64,000 nucleotides of DNA, from the NCBI GenBank assembly GCA_963695085.1, contig CAVOFV010000003.1, positions 434,001 to 498,000 of the forward strand. The letters are read 5' to 3'. Below the pieces are notes generated by a model. That model was not told the DNA's origin and did no database searches. It worked only from the letters and a program-made list of their open reading frames with translations. A program made the translations under genes and the position numbers. Position 1 is the first letter of the stretch. Each line of letters begins with the position of its first letter. This document shows positions 52,414-60,597 of the stretch, piece by piece. Source of the DNA: SG8-30 sp963695085. GTDB lineage: Bacteria; Pseudomonadota; Gammaproteobacteria; Steroidobacterales; Steroidobacteraceae.

Positions 52414-52875
52414 TCACTCCTCCTTGCGGTCCGCCTGCTGCCGCGGCTTGCGGCCCAGGAAGTACGCCGCCTGAGGACGCCAGCTGAGGGTCGTCGACAC
52501 GTTCATCGCCTTGGCGAGCGCATGCGTGTTGGCGATGATCATCCGCGCCATCCAGACCGCGCTCACCTCAATCGCGCGCGAGATCCCTTCCAGCAGCACG
52601 AGGTTGAGTGCGAACAGGAAGACAAAGGGCAGCGCGACAATGTAGGCCAGGCCGATGAACGGCGCGGCCGCCACGCGTCCCGCGGTCCTGATCACCCCGC
52701 CATAGCCGCCGCTCTGGCCGATGTGCTCGAGGTCGTCCTTGGCCGTCTCGATCATCGACTTGAAAGGTCTCGGCTTGAGGACCTCCCAGAACAGGATGAA
52801 CAGTCCGATGGCGGATACCGCGATCAGGTATTCAGTGCCCTTTATGTCGGTGATGAAATCGAAGAGCGTGTACAT
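52414..52875 (-). CDS. Small membrane protein of the redox operon
   Basis: A 153-residue protein with one N-terminal helix (KGTEYLIAVSAIGLFILFWEVL), a cytoplasmic-type loop, and a central hydrophobic pair (VAAAPFIGLAYIVALPFVFLFALNLVLL). The start MYTLFDFITDIKGTEYLIAV recalls the small HmcD-like subunits of Hmc-type complexes. The C-terminus TLSWRPQAAYFLGRKPRQQ matches in outline the end of the next protein upstream. AGGAG lies 10 nt before the ATG. It likely belongs to the same membrane complex. Confidence 0.75.
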   Translation of the reverse strand: MYTLFDFITDIKGTEYLIAVSAIGLFILFWEVLKPRPFKSMIETAKDDLEHIGQSGGYGGVIRTAGRVAAAPFIGLAYIVALPFVFLFALNLVLLEGISRAIEVSAVWMARMIIANTHALAKAMNVSTTLSWRPQAAYFLGRKPRQQADRKEE

Positions 52876-52880
52876 GGTGC

Positions 52881-53279
52881 CTAGCTCCTGTCACTTCCCT
52901 TCGGCAGTGAATCCCAGCGCTTCGGCTTGTCGGACTGCGCGGCCTGCTTGGCCTTCTTCTTCTTGCGCGACAGGAGGTAGGCCTCCACCGGCCTCCACCC
53001 GAACGCGGCCGTCCGGCCGAACACCTCGTACAGCACGCTGCTGAGCTGGCTGGTGACCAGCATCAGGATCATTGCGAGCCCGATGAAGGGCAGGAGCACG
53101 ACGTAGAAGAGCCCGATGACGGGCCCCGCCAACACGACCGCAATGCTCGGTGCCTTCAGGTAACTGGTCTGCTCGTTACCGGGCAATGTACCCTCGCACT
53201 TCATGACCTCTTTCTCGCCGTTGTAGAGGTTCCAATAAGTGCCCCGTCCAACCATCGTTCCACCTTTGTGCTGGAACAT
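52881..53279 (-). CDS. Small membrane protein, first gene of the redox operon
   Basis: A 132-residue protein with a polar N-terminus (WNLYNGEKEVMKCEG), a hydrophobic hairpin (IAVVLAGPVIGLFYVVLLPFIGLAMILML) and a Lys-rich C-terminus. The segment GWRPVEAYLLSRKKKK parallels SWRPQAAYFLGRKPRQ in the following gene, so the two are probably distant paralogues. GAGGAG precedes the ATG; another ATG at 53255 is possible. No characterised family is recognised. It is followed 5 bp later by its partner. Confidence 0.72.
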   Translation of the reverse strand: MFQHKGGTMVGRGTYWNLYNGEKEVMKCEGTLPGNEQTSYLKAPSIAVVLAGPVIGLFYVVLLPFIGLAMILMLVTSQLSSVLYEVFGRTAAFGWRPVEAYLLSRKKKKAKQAAQSDKPKRWDSLPKGSDRS

Positions 53280-53600
53280 CTCTCTCTCCTCTAAGCGCCT
53301 CCAAAGTTTCTGCCACCAGGTGTTTTATAGCAGCTGCAGAAGACCGTCATAAGCGAATGAATACCTAGGTAAAACGCCCCGCGAAACACGCACTGCTACG
53401 CAGCTGCATCGCACATTTCGCAGTGCGGAAAAATGCCGGTTTCGGGGGCCTTTTGGACGACGTCCAGATCGGTCGATCCGGACGCGAAAGACAGGTCATC
53501 TTCAAGAGCGTGCGCGGCGAAAGAGATACGCCCGCCGGCGCTGGTCCGCGCTGCCGGCCGGCGACCCGGAACCCTGTACCGTGCGATGAACCGCGAGGGT
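53280..53600 (-). promoter_or_regulatory. Regulatory region of the redox operon
   Basis: On the minus strand TTATGA (53347-53352) and TATAAA (53324-53329) are spaced 17 bp, a possible promoter whose leader would be about 40 nt. A 10-bp palindrome TACCTAGGTA lies at 53362-53371 just upstream. No gene is supported in the remaining bases up to 53600. Confidence 0.4.
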
Positions 53601-54128
53601 TCAGTGCAGCATGCTCTCCGCAATCCTGATGAGCTCGACCGAAGGCGCCTTCATGACGAGCATGACCCGCCCGCCGCCTTCGTCCCATTGAATGCGGCTG
53701 CACGCCGACTGGTCTTCGCAAATGCCGGCCTCCAGCCGGGCCTTCCTGCCACGAAGTTCGAGCGGCACCGTCTCGCTGATGGTGTGAAAACGGATCGCCA
53801 CGTCAGGCTCGAAACGCCGGTTCGCGGCCTGGGAAATGACCAGCGCGGTCTCGCCGTTTCCCGTGTGGGCGAAGGACATGACGACCGCCTGGTATGGCTT
53901 GTTCTGCGCCAGGACCTCGGCCGGCGGCCAGCCGAGGCTTTCCGGGAAATAGGCGGGCACGTAGAGCTTCCTGATGCCCAGGCTGGTGGTGGCAGCGTCA
54001 ACGGTCGGGTATCGCTTCATGAGGCCCGGTTCGAGTGCACCGGGAGCCCAGTTGAGGACCGTCAATACTCCGACCAGCACCGCCACCGTGACGATGAATG
54101 ACAGGACATGCAGTACTTGTTTCTTCAT
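53601..54128 (-). CDS. Hypothetical exported protein
   Basis: A 175-residue protein with one N-terminal hydrophobic segment (residues 4-24) and a mature part of mixed strands and helices, with a Cys pair near the end (GICEDQSACS) that could form a disulfide. LRKLYVPAYFPESLGWPP is a distinct Pro/aromatic block. I do not recognise a family. ATG 54128 is preceded by GGGGCGAG; a GTG at 54143 overlaps the peptidase stop. It is co-transcribed with the M56-like peptidase and probably acts in the periplasm. Confidence 0.7.
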   Translation of the reverse strand: MKKQVLHVLSFIVTVAVLVGVLTVLNWAPGALEPGLMKRYPTVDAATTSLGIRKLYVPAYFPESLGWPPAEVLAQNKPYQAVVMSFAHTGNGETALVISQAANRRFEPDVAIRFHTISETVPLELRGRKARLEAGICEDQSACSRIQWDEGGGRVMLVMKAPSVELIRIAESMLH

Positions 54129-54139
54129 GTCTCGCCCCG

Positions 54140-55129
54140 TCACACGATGTAGTAGCCCACGACGGCGATCGACACGAGCGTCACCGCGAATTTCAGCCAG
54201 TCGCCAGCTCCGGCTGCCATTGATTCTCCCTCGTTGAGACGGCGGATCCGCTCCCTGACCATCAGATCGTAGCTCATGCGCTCGACGGCGCGGAGCGCTT
54301 CGCCCGGGTCTTGTTCCTCGACGTCGTAGGCCGCGCTGTGGCGCAGCTTCTCCAGCACCGCCGCCAGCGCGTCAGGCCTGCGTGTCACCTTGATCGCCCA
54401 GTCATCGCAGATTTTTTCCTCTTCGTCGGCGGCCAGCCTGAACGCCACGAGCGTGCCGGGACTGAAGAACAGCAGCACGCGCATCAGGTAGGCCACGATC
54501 AGCAGCGGCCGCCGGCCGCGCCTGATGTGCGCGACCTCATGCGCAATCGCCACCCGAAGTTCCGCAGGTTCCAGGACCTGGATCAGCCCTGTGGTCAGGT
54601 AGATTCCGGGGCGGCGGCCCGTGACCGAGTGGATCGCCGGATCTTCGTCCTCGACGATCAGGAGGTCCGGTGCCTCGCCGGGCAGGCCCTCGGCCGCCAA
54701 CCTGGCGGGCGACCCTGCGGTGGCGGGCGACAGATCGGCGGCCGCGTCTTCGGGACCGGACTCGTGCTGCAGTATCGGCAGCAGTTCCTGGATCAGGAAT
54801 ATCGCGGTGGTCGCGACCAGCAGCCCGATGAACAGCAGACCGACCGGCAGCACGTCCCACAGCTCCAGGCTGAGCCAGCGGCTGGAGTCGAACAGTGCGT
54901 CCAGCCGGAACTGGATGGATCCCCGGTCAGGGTTGACCCACTGGTACAGCGGGTAGGAGAAGACCGGGCCGAACACGGCGATCAGGTGGAACTTCTGCCG
55001 AATCGTCGAGCTCTTGATGTCCCACGCGGCGACGGCACGGCCCGCGATGATGGCCGCGATCAGCGAATGAAAGAACGCCTGGACGATGTGAATGCCGGGA
55101 TACGCATCGAAGAAGGTCGTCAGGTCCAT
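54140..55129 (-). CDS. M48/M56-type membrane metallopeptidase (BlaR1-like)
   Basis: A 329-residue protein with several helices at both ends (about 15-35, 45-65, 92-120 and 308-325) and a zinc motif HEVAH at 197-201 in IAIAHEVAHIRRG. ADEEEKICDDWAI downstream supplies the probable third ligand. The layout fits M56 peptidases, which usually cleave a repressor (BlaI/MecI) on signal. No such repressor gene is adjacent. The next gene is the small exported protein, overlapping at its upstream GTG. Confidence 0.8.
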   Translation of the reverse strand: MDLTTFFDAYPGIHIVQAFFHSLIAAIIAGRAVAAWDIKSSTIRQKFHLIAVFGPVFSYPLYQWVNPDRGSIQFRLDALFDSSRWLSLELWDVLPVGLLFIGLLVATTAIFLIQELLPILQHESGPEDAAADLSPATAGSPARLAAEGLPGEAPDLLIVEDEDPAIHSVTGRRPGIYLTTGLIQVLEPAELRVAIAHEVAHIRRGRRPLLIVAYLMRVLLFFSPGTLVAFRLAADEEEKICDDWAIKVTRRPDALAAVLEKLRHSAAYDVEEQDPGEALRAVERMSYDLMVRERIRRLNEGESMAAGAGDWLKFAVTLVSIAVVGYYIV

Positions 55130-55227
55130 GGCCGGGCATCAGGGCGCAAGTGTTCGGCCGATACTAGTGGCACGCATCGCCGCACGCCAGCACGCCGGGA
55201 TCCGAACGCGCGGAACCGCGTCCAACC

Positions 55228-55243
55228 GGTTGCAATTGCAACC
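55228..55243. promoter_or_regulatory. 16-bp perfect palindrome upstream of the M56-like gene
   Basis: GGTTGCAATTGCAACC is a perfect palindrome 99 bp upstream of the peptidase ATG, in the 208-bp gap after the GGDEF-EAL gene. It is AT-richer at its centre than its surroundings and is a plausible dimeric repressor site. Confidence 0.45.
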
Positions 55244-55337
55244 ATCCAGGGACCCGCACGGCGTGACCAGTGCTTGCAGCAGGGAATGCGAGGGATGACG
55301 CGACGGCCGGGTCCGGTTTTGGATCCGGCCGCAGCGC

Positions 55338-57494
55338 TCACATGGCCTGCGCGACCTTCCCGGCCAGGGCCTCATCGAGCGCCTGGCCCAGCGGCACGGG
55401 CCTGGCGATGGCGTAGCCCTGCCCGTAGTCGATTCCCATCGCCCTGACCCTCGCGAGGATGCCGTTGTTTTCGACATACTCGGCAATGGTCTCCAGCTCC
55501 ATCATGTGGCCGATCTCATTGATCGACTCGACCATCTTGGCGGCGATTGGATCCCTGACGATCGCCTTGACCAGGCTGCCGTCTATCTTGAGGTACTGCA
55601 CCGGGAGTTCTTTCAGGTAGCCGAAGGAGCTCATGCCGGCGCCGAAGTCATCCAGCGCGAAACGCACGCCTTCTTCCATCAAACGGTTCATGAACCGCTG
55701 CGCCCTCGCCAGATTGGCAACGGCGGCGGTTTCGGTGACCTCGAAGCATATTGAGGAACTCGGCACACCGGAGTCTCGCAGCATGGCCAGCGCATCGGCC
55801 AGGAATGACTTGTCTCCGATGGAATGACCCGACAGGTTGATGGCGGTCACTGCGGCCCCGAGAACCGTCCGCGACGCCAGGAATTCCAACGCGTGCTCGA
55901 CGACCCAGCGGTCGATGTCCATCATCAACCGGTAGCGTTCGCTGGCCGGCAGGAAACTGGCGGGCAGGATCAGCTCGCGTTCTTCGCCCTGCATGCGCAA
56001 CAGCACTTCGACGTGCGGCGGCCGCAGCGCGTCGAACGGCATGATCGTCTGGCCGAACAACTCGAAGCCATTGTCGCGCAGCGCCGCATGGACCTTGCTG
56101 ATCATCCACACGTGATCTTCGCGCCGCATCACGATCGTGTCCGCCGTCTCGTAACTCTGCACCCGGTTGCCGCCGAGTTCGCCCGCCGCCTTGCAGGAGA
56201 CCGCCGCGCGGTGCACGAGTTCGTCCGTCTCGCGACTCCCGGATGTCGAGCACGTTACGCCGGTACTGACAGTCCACTGCACGATCTCGCCGTTCCATTC
56301 GAGCTGGGCTGCGGCCACGGCGGCAGTCACCTTTTCCGCGATCTCGATGCCACGGCTCTCGTCGCAATCCGGAACGAAGGCTGCAAATTCGTCGCCGCCG
56401 ATCCTGCTGAGCATGACCTCGCTGCCCATCTCCCGCCCCAGGATCTCCGCGGTTGACCTGATGACCCGGTCGCCCACCTGGAGTCCAAGCGTGTCGTTGA
56501 TCCGGTGCAGGTGGTCGATATTCAGGTGCAGCAGGCAGCCCTGCCTGTCGTCAACCGCCATCGCGGATACGGCGACGGCAAGGAAACGCTCGAAGCTCGA
56601 GCGATTGAGCAGACCGGTAAGGCTGTCGTAGCTGGCCTGAATGGTCTTGGCGACCTGCTTTGCCATGACAGTCAACAGGTTCGAGTCGCCATGCGTGAAG
56701 GTGCGGCGGTCGGTGCCACTGACCAGCATCAGAACACCCTCCATGCGGCCGCCAGCACCGGGCACCGGGCACGCGAGCAGCCTGAACGGCAAGATCCGGC
56801 CGATCGCATTGTCGGGCACACCTGGATCGTTGACGATCACAGCGTCGTACTTGCGCAGCACGACGTCGTAGACCTCGTGCTGCGCAAGCTGGGTAGCCAG
56901 GCCGGCGTCGGATTGGGTCAGCGACCCGAGATCCGCGGCCTGCAGGCGCTTGTCGCGCAGTACCAGGATCGCGCCGGTAACGCCCAGGAATTCCACGCAG
57001 TTGCCGACGACGGTCTGCAGGGCCTTTCCGCCCTCGCGCGCATAGTCAATCTCGGCGTCGGCCTGGTAGACGAGACTCAGTTCCTCGTAGCGAGTCGCCA
57101 GCTCGGACGCCATCGCGTCGAGCTTGGCGTTGAGCTTGAACTCCCTGTGAAGGAATTTGCGGAGCAGCAAAACGGACTGCAGGAGATTGGCGGGCTCCTT
57201 GCGAGTATTAATGACGAGGCATATGTAATGTGGTGCTGGCGCGTTGTCGCCCAGCGGCATCACCAGCAACCGCAGCCAGTCGTTGAGCCCCACGTATTGC
57301 AGCTTGCCGTCTCTCGGCACCAGACTGGCGTGCTTGCCCGCCACGCTTTCCAGCAGTTGCGCTACGTTGGACGAACTGACCTTCAGTGGCGACCCGTCAC
57401 CGTCCAGCAGCGCAAGTCCCCGGATCGCCGGGTGCATGTGTCGCGCGACCCGTAGATAGGACCGAAGATCGATTGCAAGTTCCGCAGTGGTCAC
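55338..57494 (-). CDS. GAF-GGDEF-EAL cyclic-di-GMP signalling protein
   Basis: A 718-residue cytoplasmic protein. An N-terminal region of unknown fold (1-130) is followed by a GAF-like domain (about 145-285), a GGDEF domain with intact GGDEF at 366-370, and an EAL domain (about 460-710). The EAL signature reads EVLLR, a mild change; the other catalytic residues are visible in NLSGHS, EVTETA, DDFGAG, LKIDGS, ETIAEYVE and GQGYAIARP. Both synthesis and hydrolysis of c-di-GMP are possible. It is transcribed alone. Confidence 0.9.
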   Translation of the reverse strand: MTTAELAIDLRSYLRVARHMHPAIRGLALLDGDGSPLKVSSSNVAQLLESVAGKHASLVPRDGKLQYVGLNDWLRLLVMPLGDNAPAPHYICLVINTRKEPANLLQSVLLLRKFLHREFKLNAKLDAMASELATRYEELSLVYQADAEIDYAREGGKALQTVVGNCVEFLGVTGAILVLRDKRLQAADLGSLTQSDAGLATQLAQHEVYDVVLRKYDAVIVNDPGVPDNAIGRILPFRLLACPVPGAGGRMEGVLMLVSGTDRRTFTHGDSNLLTVMAKQVAKTIQASYDSLTGLLNRSSFERFLAVAVSAMAVDDRQGCLLHLNIDHLHRINDTLGLQVGDRVIRSTAEILGREMGSEVMLSRIGGDEFAAFVPDCDESRGIEIAEKVTAAVAAAQLEWNGEIVQWTVSTGVTCSTSGSRETDELVHRAAVSCKAAGELGGNRVQSYETADTIVMRREDHVWMISKVHAALRDNGFELFGQTIMPFDALRPPHVEVLLRMQGEERELILPASFLPASERYRLMMDIDRWVVEHALEFLASRTVLGAAVTAINLSGHSIGDKSFLADALAMLRDSGVPSSSICFEVTETAAVANLARAQRFMNRLMEEGVRFALDDFGAGMSSFGYLKELPVQYLKIDGSLVKAIVRDPIAAKMVESINEIGHMMELETIAEYVENNGILARVRAMGIDYGQGYAIARPVPLGQALDEALAGKVAQAM

Positions 57495-57962
57495 GCCGCA
57501 CCTGACCCGGCCGCCGCGGCCATGCCGACGACGACCATGGCCCGGTCGAGGGCCGTGATCGACGCTGGCCGTTCGGCGCGCCAGCGACGGATGATTCCTT
57601 CGCGCACAGCGTTCCGTCCGTTTCCTGATTCAGACCAGCGGAATTGTCGCGGTTGCGGCTGCGCCGAAGCGTGAATTATGTCGGGCAATGCGGGGGCCCT
57701 GACCCCGCCCGCCGGGCGGCAGGCGTCCCTTCAGCGAAAAGTGTGACGCGGTTCAAGCCCGCCGTGTGCCGAAGGATTCGTCATTGGGGACCTGATCCCT
57801 CCGGGTCAATATTGGCGACGCCTGTTTGTTCGGAGGGTACGGCAAAGCAAGAGGCCCGCCGTATGGCGGGCCTCCTGTCTGGCGTCCTGCCATGTCTCAG
57901 GGCTTGTATCTGGCCCAGACGTTGCGCGAAATGATCACGATGGAAGCGCCGTCCCGCCTGAG
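57495..57962. other. Gene-free interval
   Basis: 468 bp between two minus-strand genes. Apart from the terminator at 57841-57875 I see no coding frame with a ribosome binding site, no RNA gene and no clear repeat. It should contain the promoter of the GGDEF-EAL gene in its left part, but no good boxes are evident. Confidence 0.6.
57841..57875 (-). terminator. Rho-independent terminator after the M48 gene
   Basis: A perfect 10-bp stem (GAGGCCCGCC with GGCGGGCCTC, loop GTAT). On the minus strand it is followed by TTGCTTTG, a short T-rich tail. It lies about 90 bp past the stop of the M48 gene. Confidence 0.7.
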
Positions 57963-59909
57963 TCAACGCGTATCGGCGATCAGCGGCGGCAGCGGGCAGT
58001 GCACGGCAGCGCACACCGCGCGCAGCAGTTCCGATTCTTCGACCGTCATGCGATGGTCGAAGGAAATCGTCTTGACCAGCGCCTCGACCAGCGCCTCCTT
58101 GGCCGCCGGCGCCAGCCGGTCGAGCCCGTTCAGCGCGGTGTCCAGCGGGCTCGACCAGTTCACGTGGCGCTGGAAGTCCAGCGGCTCGTGCGGCAGCAGG
58201 TGCTGCACGCCCGCCGCGTAGGCTAGCTGCGCCTGCGCAGTGTCCGGCTGGCCGCTGTCGGCCAGCACCGAGAACAGGACCTTCAGGTCCGCCCTCGCGC
58301 CCTGCAGCGACCGCCCGCCGGCGAAGCCGCGCGGCTCCAGCTCGTCGCGCAGCTGAACCTGCGCGAGCTTGCGCAGCGCATAGGCATGGACCGACACGCC
58401 GCCCTCGCGCGACAGCAGCGCATTCAGCAGCCGCAGCAGCCGGTCGCGCTCGCGGCGACCGAACTGGCGCAGCGCGGGGAAGGTGCGCAGCAGCAGCGGC
58501 ATGCGCTGCACCGGGTGCAGCGAATCGACCGCTGGCAGCAGGCTTTCCACCGCCTGCACCGGCTTGGGACCCAGTTGCTGGCCGACGAACGCCAGCTGCC
58601 GGCCACGCGCCCCGGCATTCCCGTCGAGCGCCAGCGCCAGGAACACTGCGGCGGCCGGCCCGGGCTGCCGGGTGGCCGCGACAAGAGTCGCGGGCAGCGC
58701 GTCGTGCAGGTCCTGCGCCGCCTGCATGTGCGCGGTGCCCGGGTTGCCGACCAGGCCTGCCGCCGCCGCCGGCGCCAGCACGATGCCGCCCGCCAGCAAC
58801 TCGCCGAGCCGCTGCGCCGCATCGGCCTGCGCGCCGGCCCCCGCCTGCGGCTCGCCGAACGTCGCGGCATCCCGCAGCCGCTTGCGCACGACCTCGAACT
58901 CCCCCTCGTCGAAGCGCGGGTCGATCGTGCGGATCCGGTCCACCAGCGGCGGATGGGTCGAGAAGACGCGGCTCATGCCGGGCGCGAACAGCATGTGCGC
59001 GACCTCCTCGGCGTCCGTGTCCACGATCCCGGAGCCCTCGGCCAGCGCACCGATCTTGACCAGCGCATCGCGCAGCCCCGCCGGGTCGCGCGTGAACTGC
59101 ACCGCGGAGGCATCCGCCAGCGACTCGCGCCGGCGCGACACCGCGGCCTGGATCAGGCGCCCGAAGAACAGGCCGATGTAGCCGAGCGCGAGCACGGCGA
59201 GTGCGGCCACAAAGATGATCGCCAGGGCACCGCCCTTGCGCCCGCCGCCACCGCGTGGCGCATGCCTGAGCACCAGGCGGGCGATCATCGAGATGACGAG
59301 CAGCCCGAACAGCAACCCGATCAGGCGCGTGTTGAGCCGCATGTCACCATTGAGGACATGGCTGAATTCGTGGCCGATGACGCCCTGCAATTCGGTGCGG
59401 TTGAGGTGTACGAGCGCACCGCGGGTCACCGCGACCGCCGCGTTCGCGGGATTGTGCCCGGCCGCGAACGCATTGATGCCCGGCTCGTGCTCCAGCACGT
59501 AGACCTCCGGGACCGGCACGCCGGAGGCGATGGCCATTTCCTCGACGACGTTCAGCAGGCGCCGGCGCAGCGGATCGACCGTGTCGGACGTCACGCGCTG
59601 CCCGCCCAGCGACGTCGCGACCGCGCCGCCGCCCGCGCTCAGGACGGACGTCCGGTAAAGGCTCGCGAAGCCGACCACGCCCAGCACCGTCAGTGTCGTC
59701 AGGACCACGGTTCCAGGATGGGTCGCGAGCCAGGCGCCGTCCGGAACCGTCGCGCCCGCGATGCCCGGCGCGTCCGCGGCAATGATCGCCACGACGGTGA
59801 GCACGACCGCGTTGACCGCAACCACGACCGCGGTCACCGCCAGCACGAACAGCACGACGAGCCACTTCGAGGCCCGGCGCGCCTGCGCCTGCCGCCCGAA
59901 GAAGTCCAT
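57963..59909 (-). CDS. HtpX-like M48 membrane metallopeptidase with long C-terminal extension
   Basis: A 648-residue inner-membrane zinc peptidase. Two N-terminal helices (16-45 and 65-85) precede the catalytic part with HEFSH at 180-184, and two more helices follow (190-212 and 225-255). The third ligand lies in RRRESLADASAVQF. Beyond residue 340 the protein continues for about 300 residues that HtpX lacks, helical and Ala/Leu-rich. It follows lemA by 17 bp, a pairing found in many bacteria. Substrates are unknown; HtpX proteins degrade damaged membrane proteins. Confidence 0.88.
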   Translation of the reverse strand: MDFFGRQAQARRASKWLVVLFVLAVTAVVVAVNAVVLTVVAIIAADAPGIAGATVPDGAWLATHPGTVVLTTLTVLGVVGFASLYRTSVLSAGGGAVATSLGGQRVTSDTVDPLRRRLLNVVEEMAIASGVPVPEVYVLEHEPGINAFAAGHNPANAAVAVTRGALVHLNRTELQGVIGHEFSHVLNGDMRLNTRLIGLLFGLLVISMIARLVLRHAPRGGGGRKGGALAIIFVAALAVLALGYIGLFFGRLIQAAVSRRRESLADASAVQFTRDPAGLRDALVKIGALAEGSGIVDTDAEEVAHMLFAPGMSRVFSTHPPLVDRIRTIDPRFDEGEFEVVRKRLRDAATFGEPQAGAGAQADAAQRLGELLAGGIVLAPAAAAGLVGNPGTAHMQAAQDLHDALPATLVAATRQPGPAAAVFLALALDGNAGARGRQLAFVGQQLGPKPVQAVESLLPAVDSLHPVQRMPLLLRTFPALRQFGRRERDRLLRLLNALLSREGGVSVHAYALRKLAQVQLRDELEPRGFAGGRSLQGARADLKVLFSVLADSGQPDTAQAQLAYAAGVQHLLPHEPLDFQRHVNWSSPLDTALNGLDRLAPAAKEALVEALVKTISFDHRMTVEESELLRAVCAAVHCPLPPLIADTR

Positions 59910-59926
59910 TCAGGCCGGTCCGCGGC

Positions 59927-60511
59927 TCACGTCGAGAAGCTGACCTTCGGGGCCTCGCGCTTCTCCGGCGCTTCGAGCTCGAGCAACTGCGCCTGCAGGA
60001 AGTTGAACATGCCTGCGAACAGGTTGTTCGGGAACACCTCGCGGGTGTTGTTGTAGCTCATGACCGAGTCGTTGTAGGCCTGCCGCGCGAAGGCGACCTT
60101 GTTCTCGGTCGAGGTCAGTTCCTCGGACAGCTGCATCATGGTCGTGTTGGCCTTGAGGTCCGGGTAGGCCTCGGCCAGCGCGAACAGCTTGCCGAGGGCG
60201 CCGCTCAGCATGTTCTCGGCGCCGGCCAGCTGCTTCACCGCGCCAGGATCGCCCGGATTCGCTGCTGCGTTCTTGAGCCCCGTGACCGCCGCGTTGCGTG
60301 CGCTGATGACGGCCTCGAGCGTCCCGCGCTCGTGCCTGAGGTAGCCCTTCGCCACCTCCACCAGGTTCGGGATGAGGTCGTAACGGCGCGTCAACTGCAC
60401 GTCGATCTGGGCGAACGCATTCTTGTAGGCGTTGCGCGCCGTGACCAGGCGGTTGTAGATGGCGACGGCCAGCGCGACGATCGCGACGAGGATGATGAGG
60501 GTGACCCACAT
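59927..60511 (-). CDS. lemA: LemA family protein
   Basis: A 194-residue protein with one N-terminal helix (residues 2-18) and a long helical-bundle domain. Signatures are IYNRLVTARNAYKNAFAQIDVQLTRRYDLIPNLVEV and AYNDSVMSYNNTREVFPNNLFA. The ATG at 60511 has GGGAG upstream; the frame continues 16 codons further without support. Co-transcribed with the M48 peptidase, which suggests a joint role at the membrane. Confidence 0.92.
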   Translation of the reverse strand: MWVTLIILVAIVALAVAIYNRLVTARNAYKNAFAQIDVQLTRRYDLIPNLVEVAKGYLRHERGTLEAVISARNAAVTGLKNAAANPGDPGAVKQLAGAENMLSGALGKLFALAEAYPDLKANTTMMQLSEELTSTENKVAFARQAYNDSVMSYNNTREVFPNNLFAGMFNFLQAQLLELEAPEKREAPKVSFST

Positions 60512-60597
60512 GGTGTTGCTCCCGGTTTGCCCGGGCCGAGCATACCGCATCCCGGGCATGCCTGAGCACCGCCAGTCCTTCGATACGGGTCGTCTGC

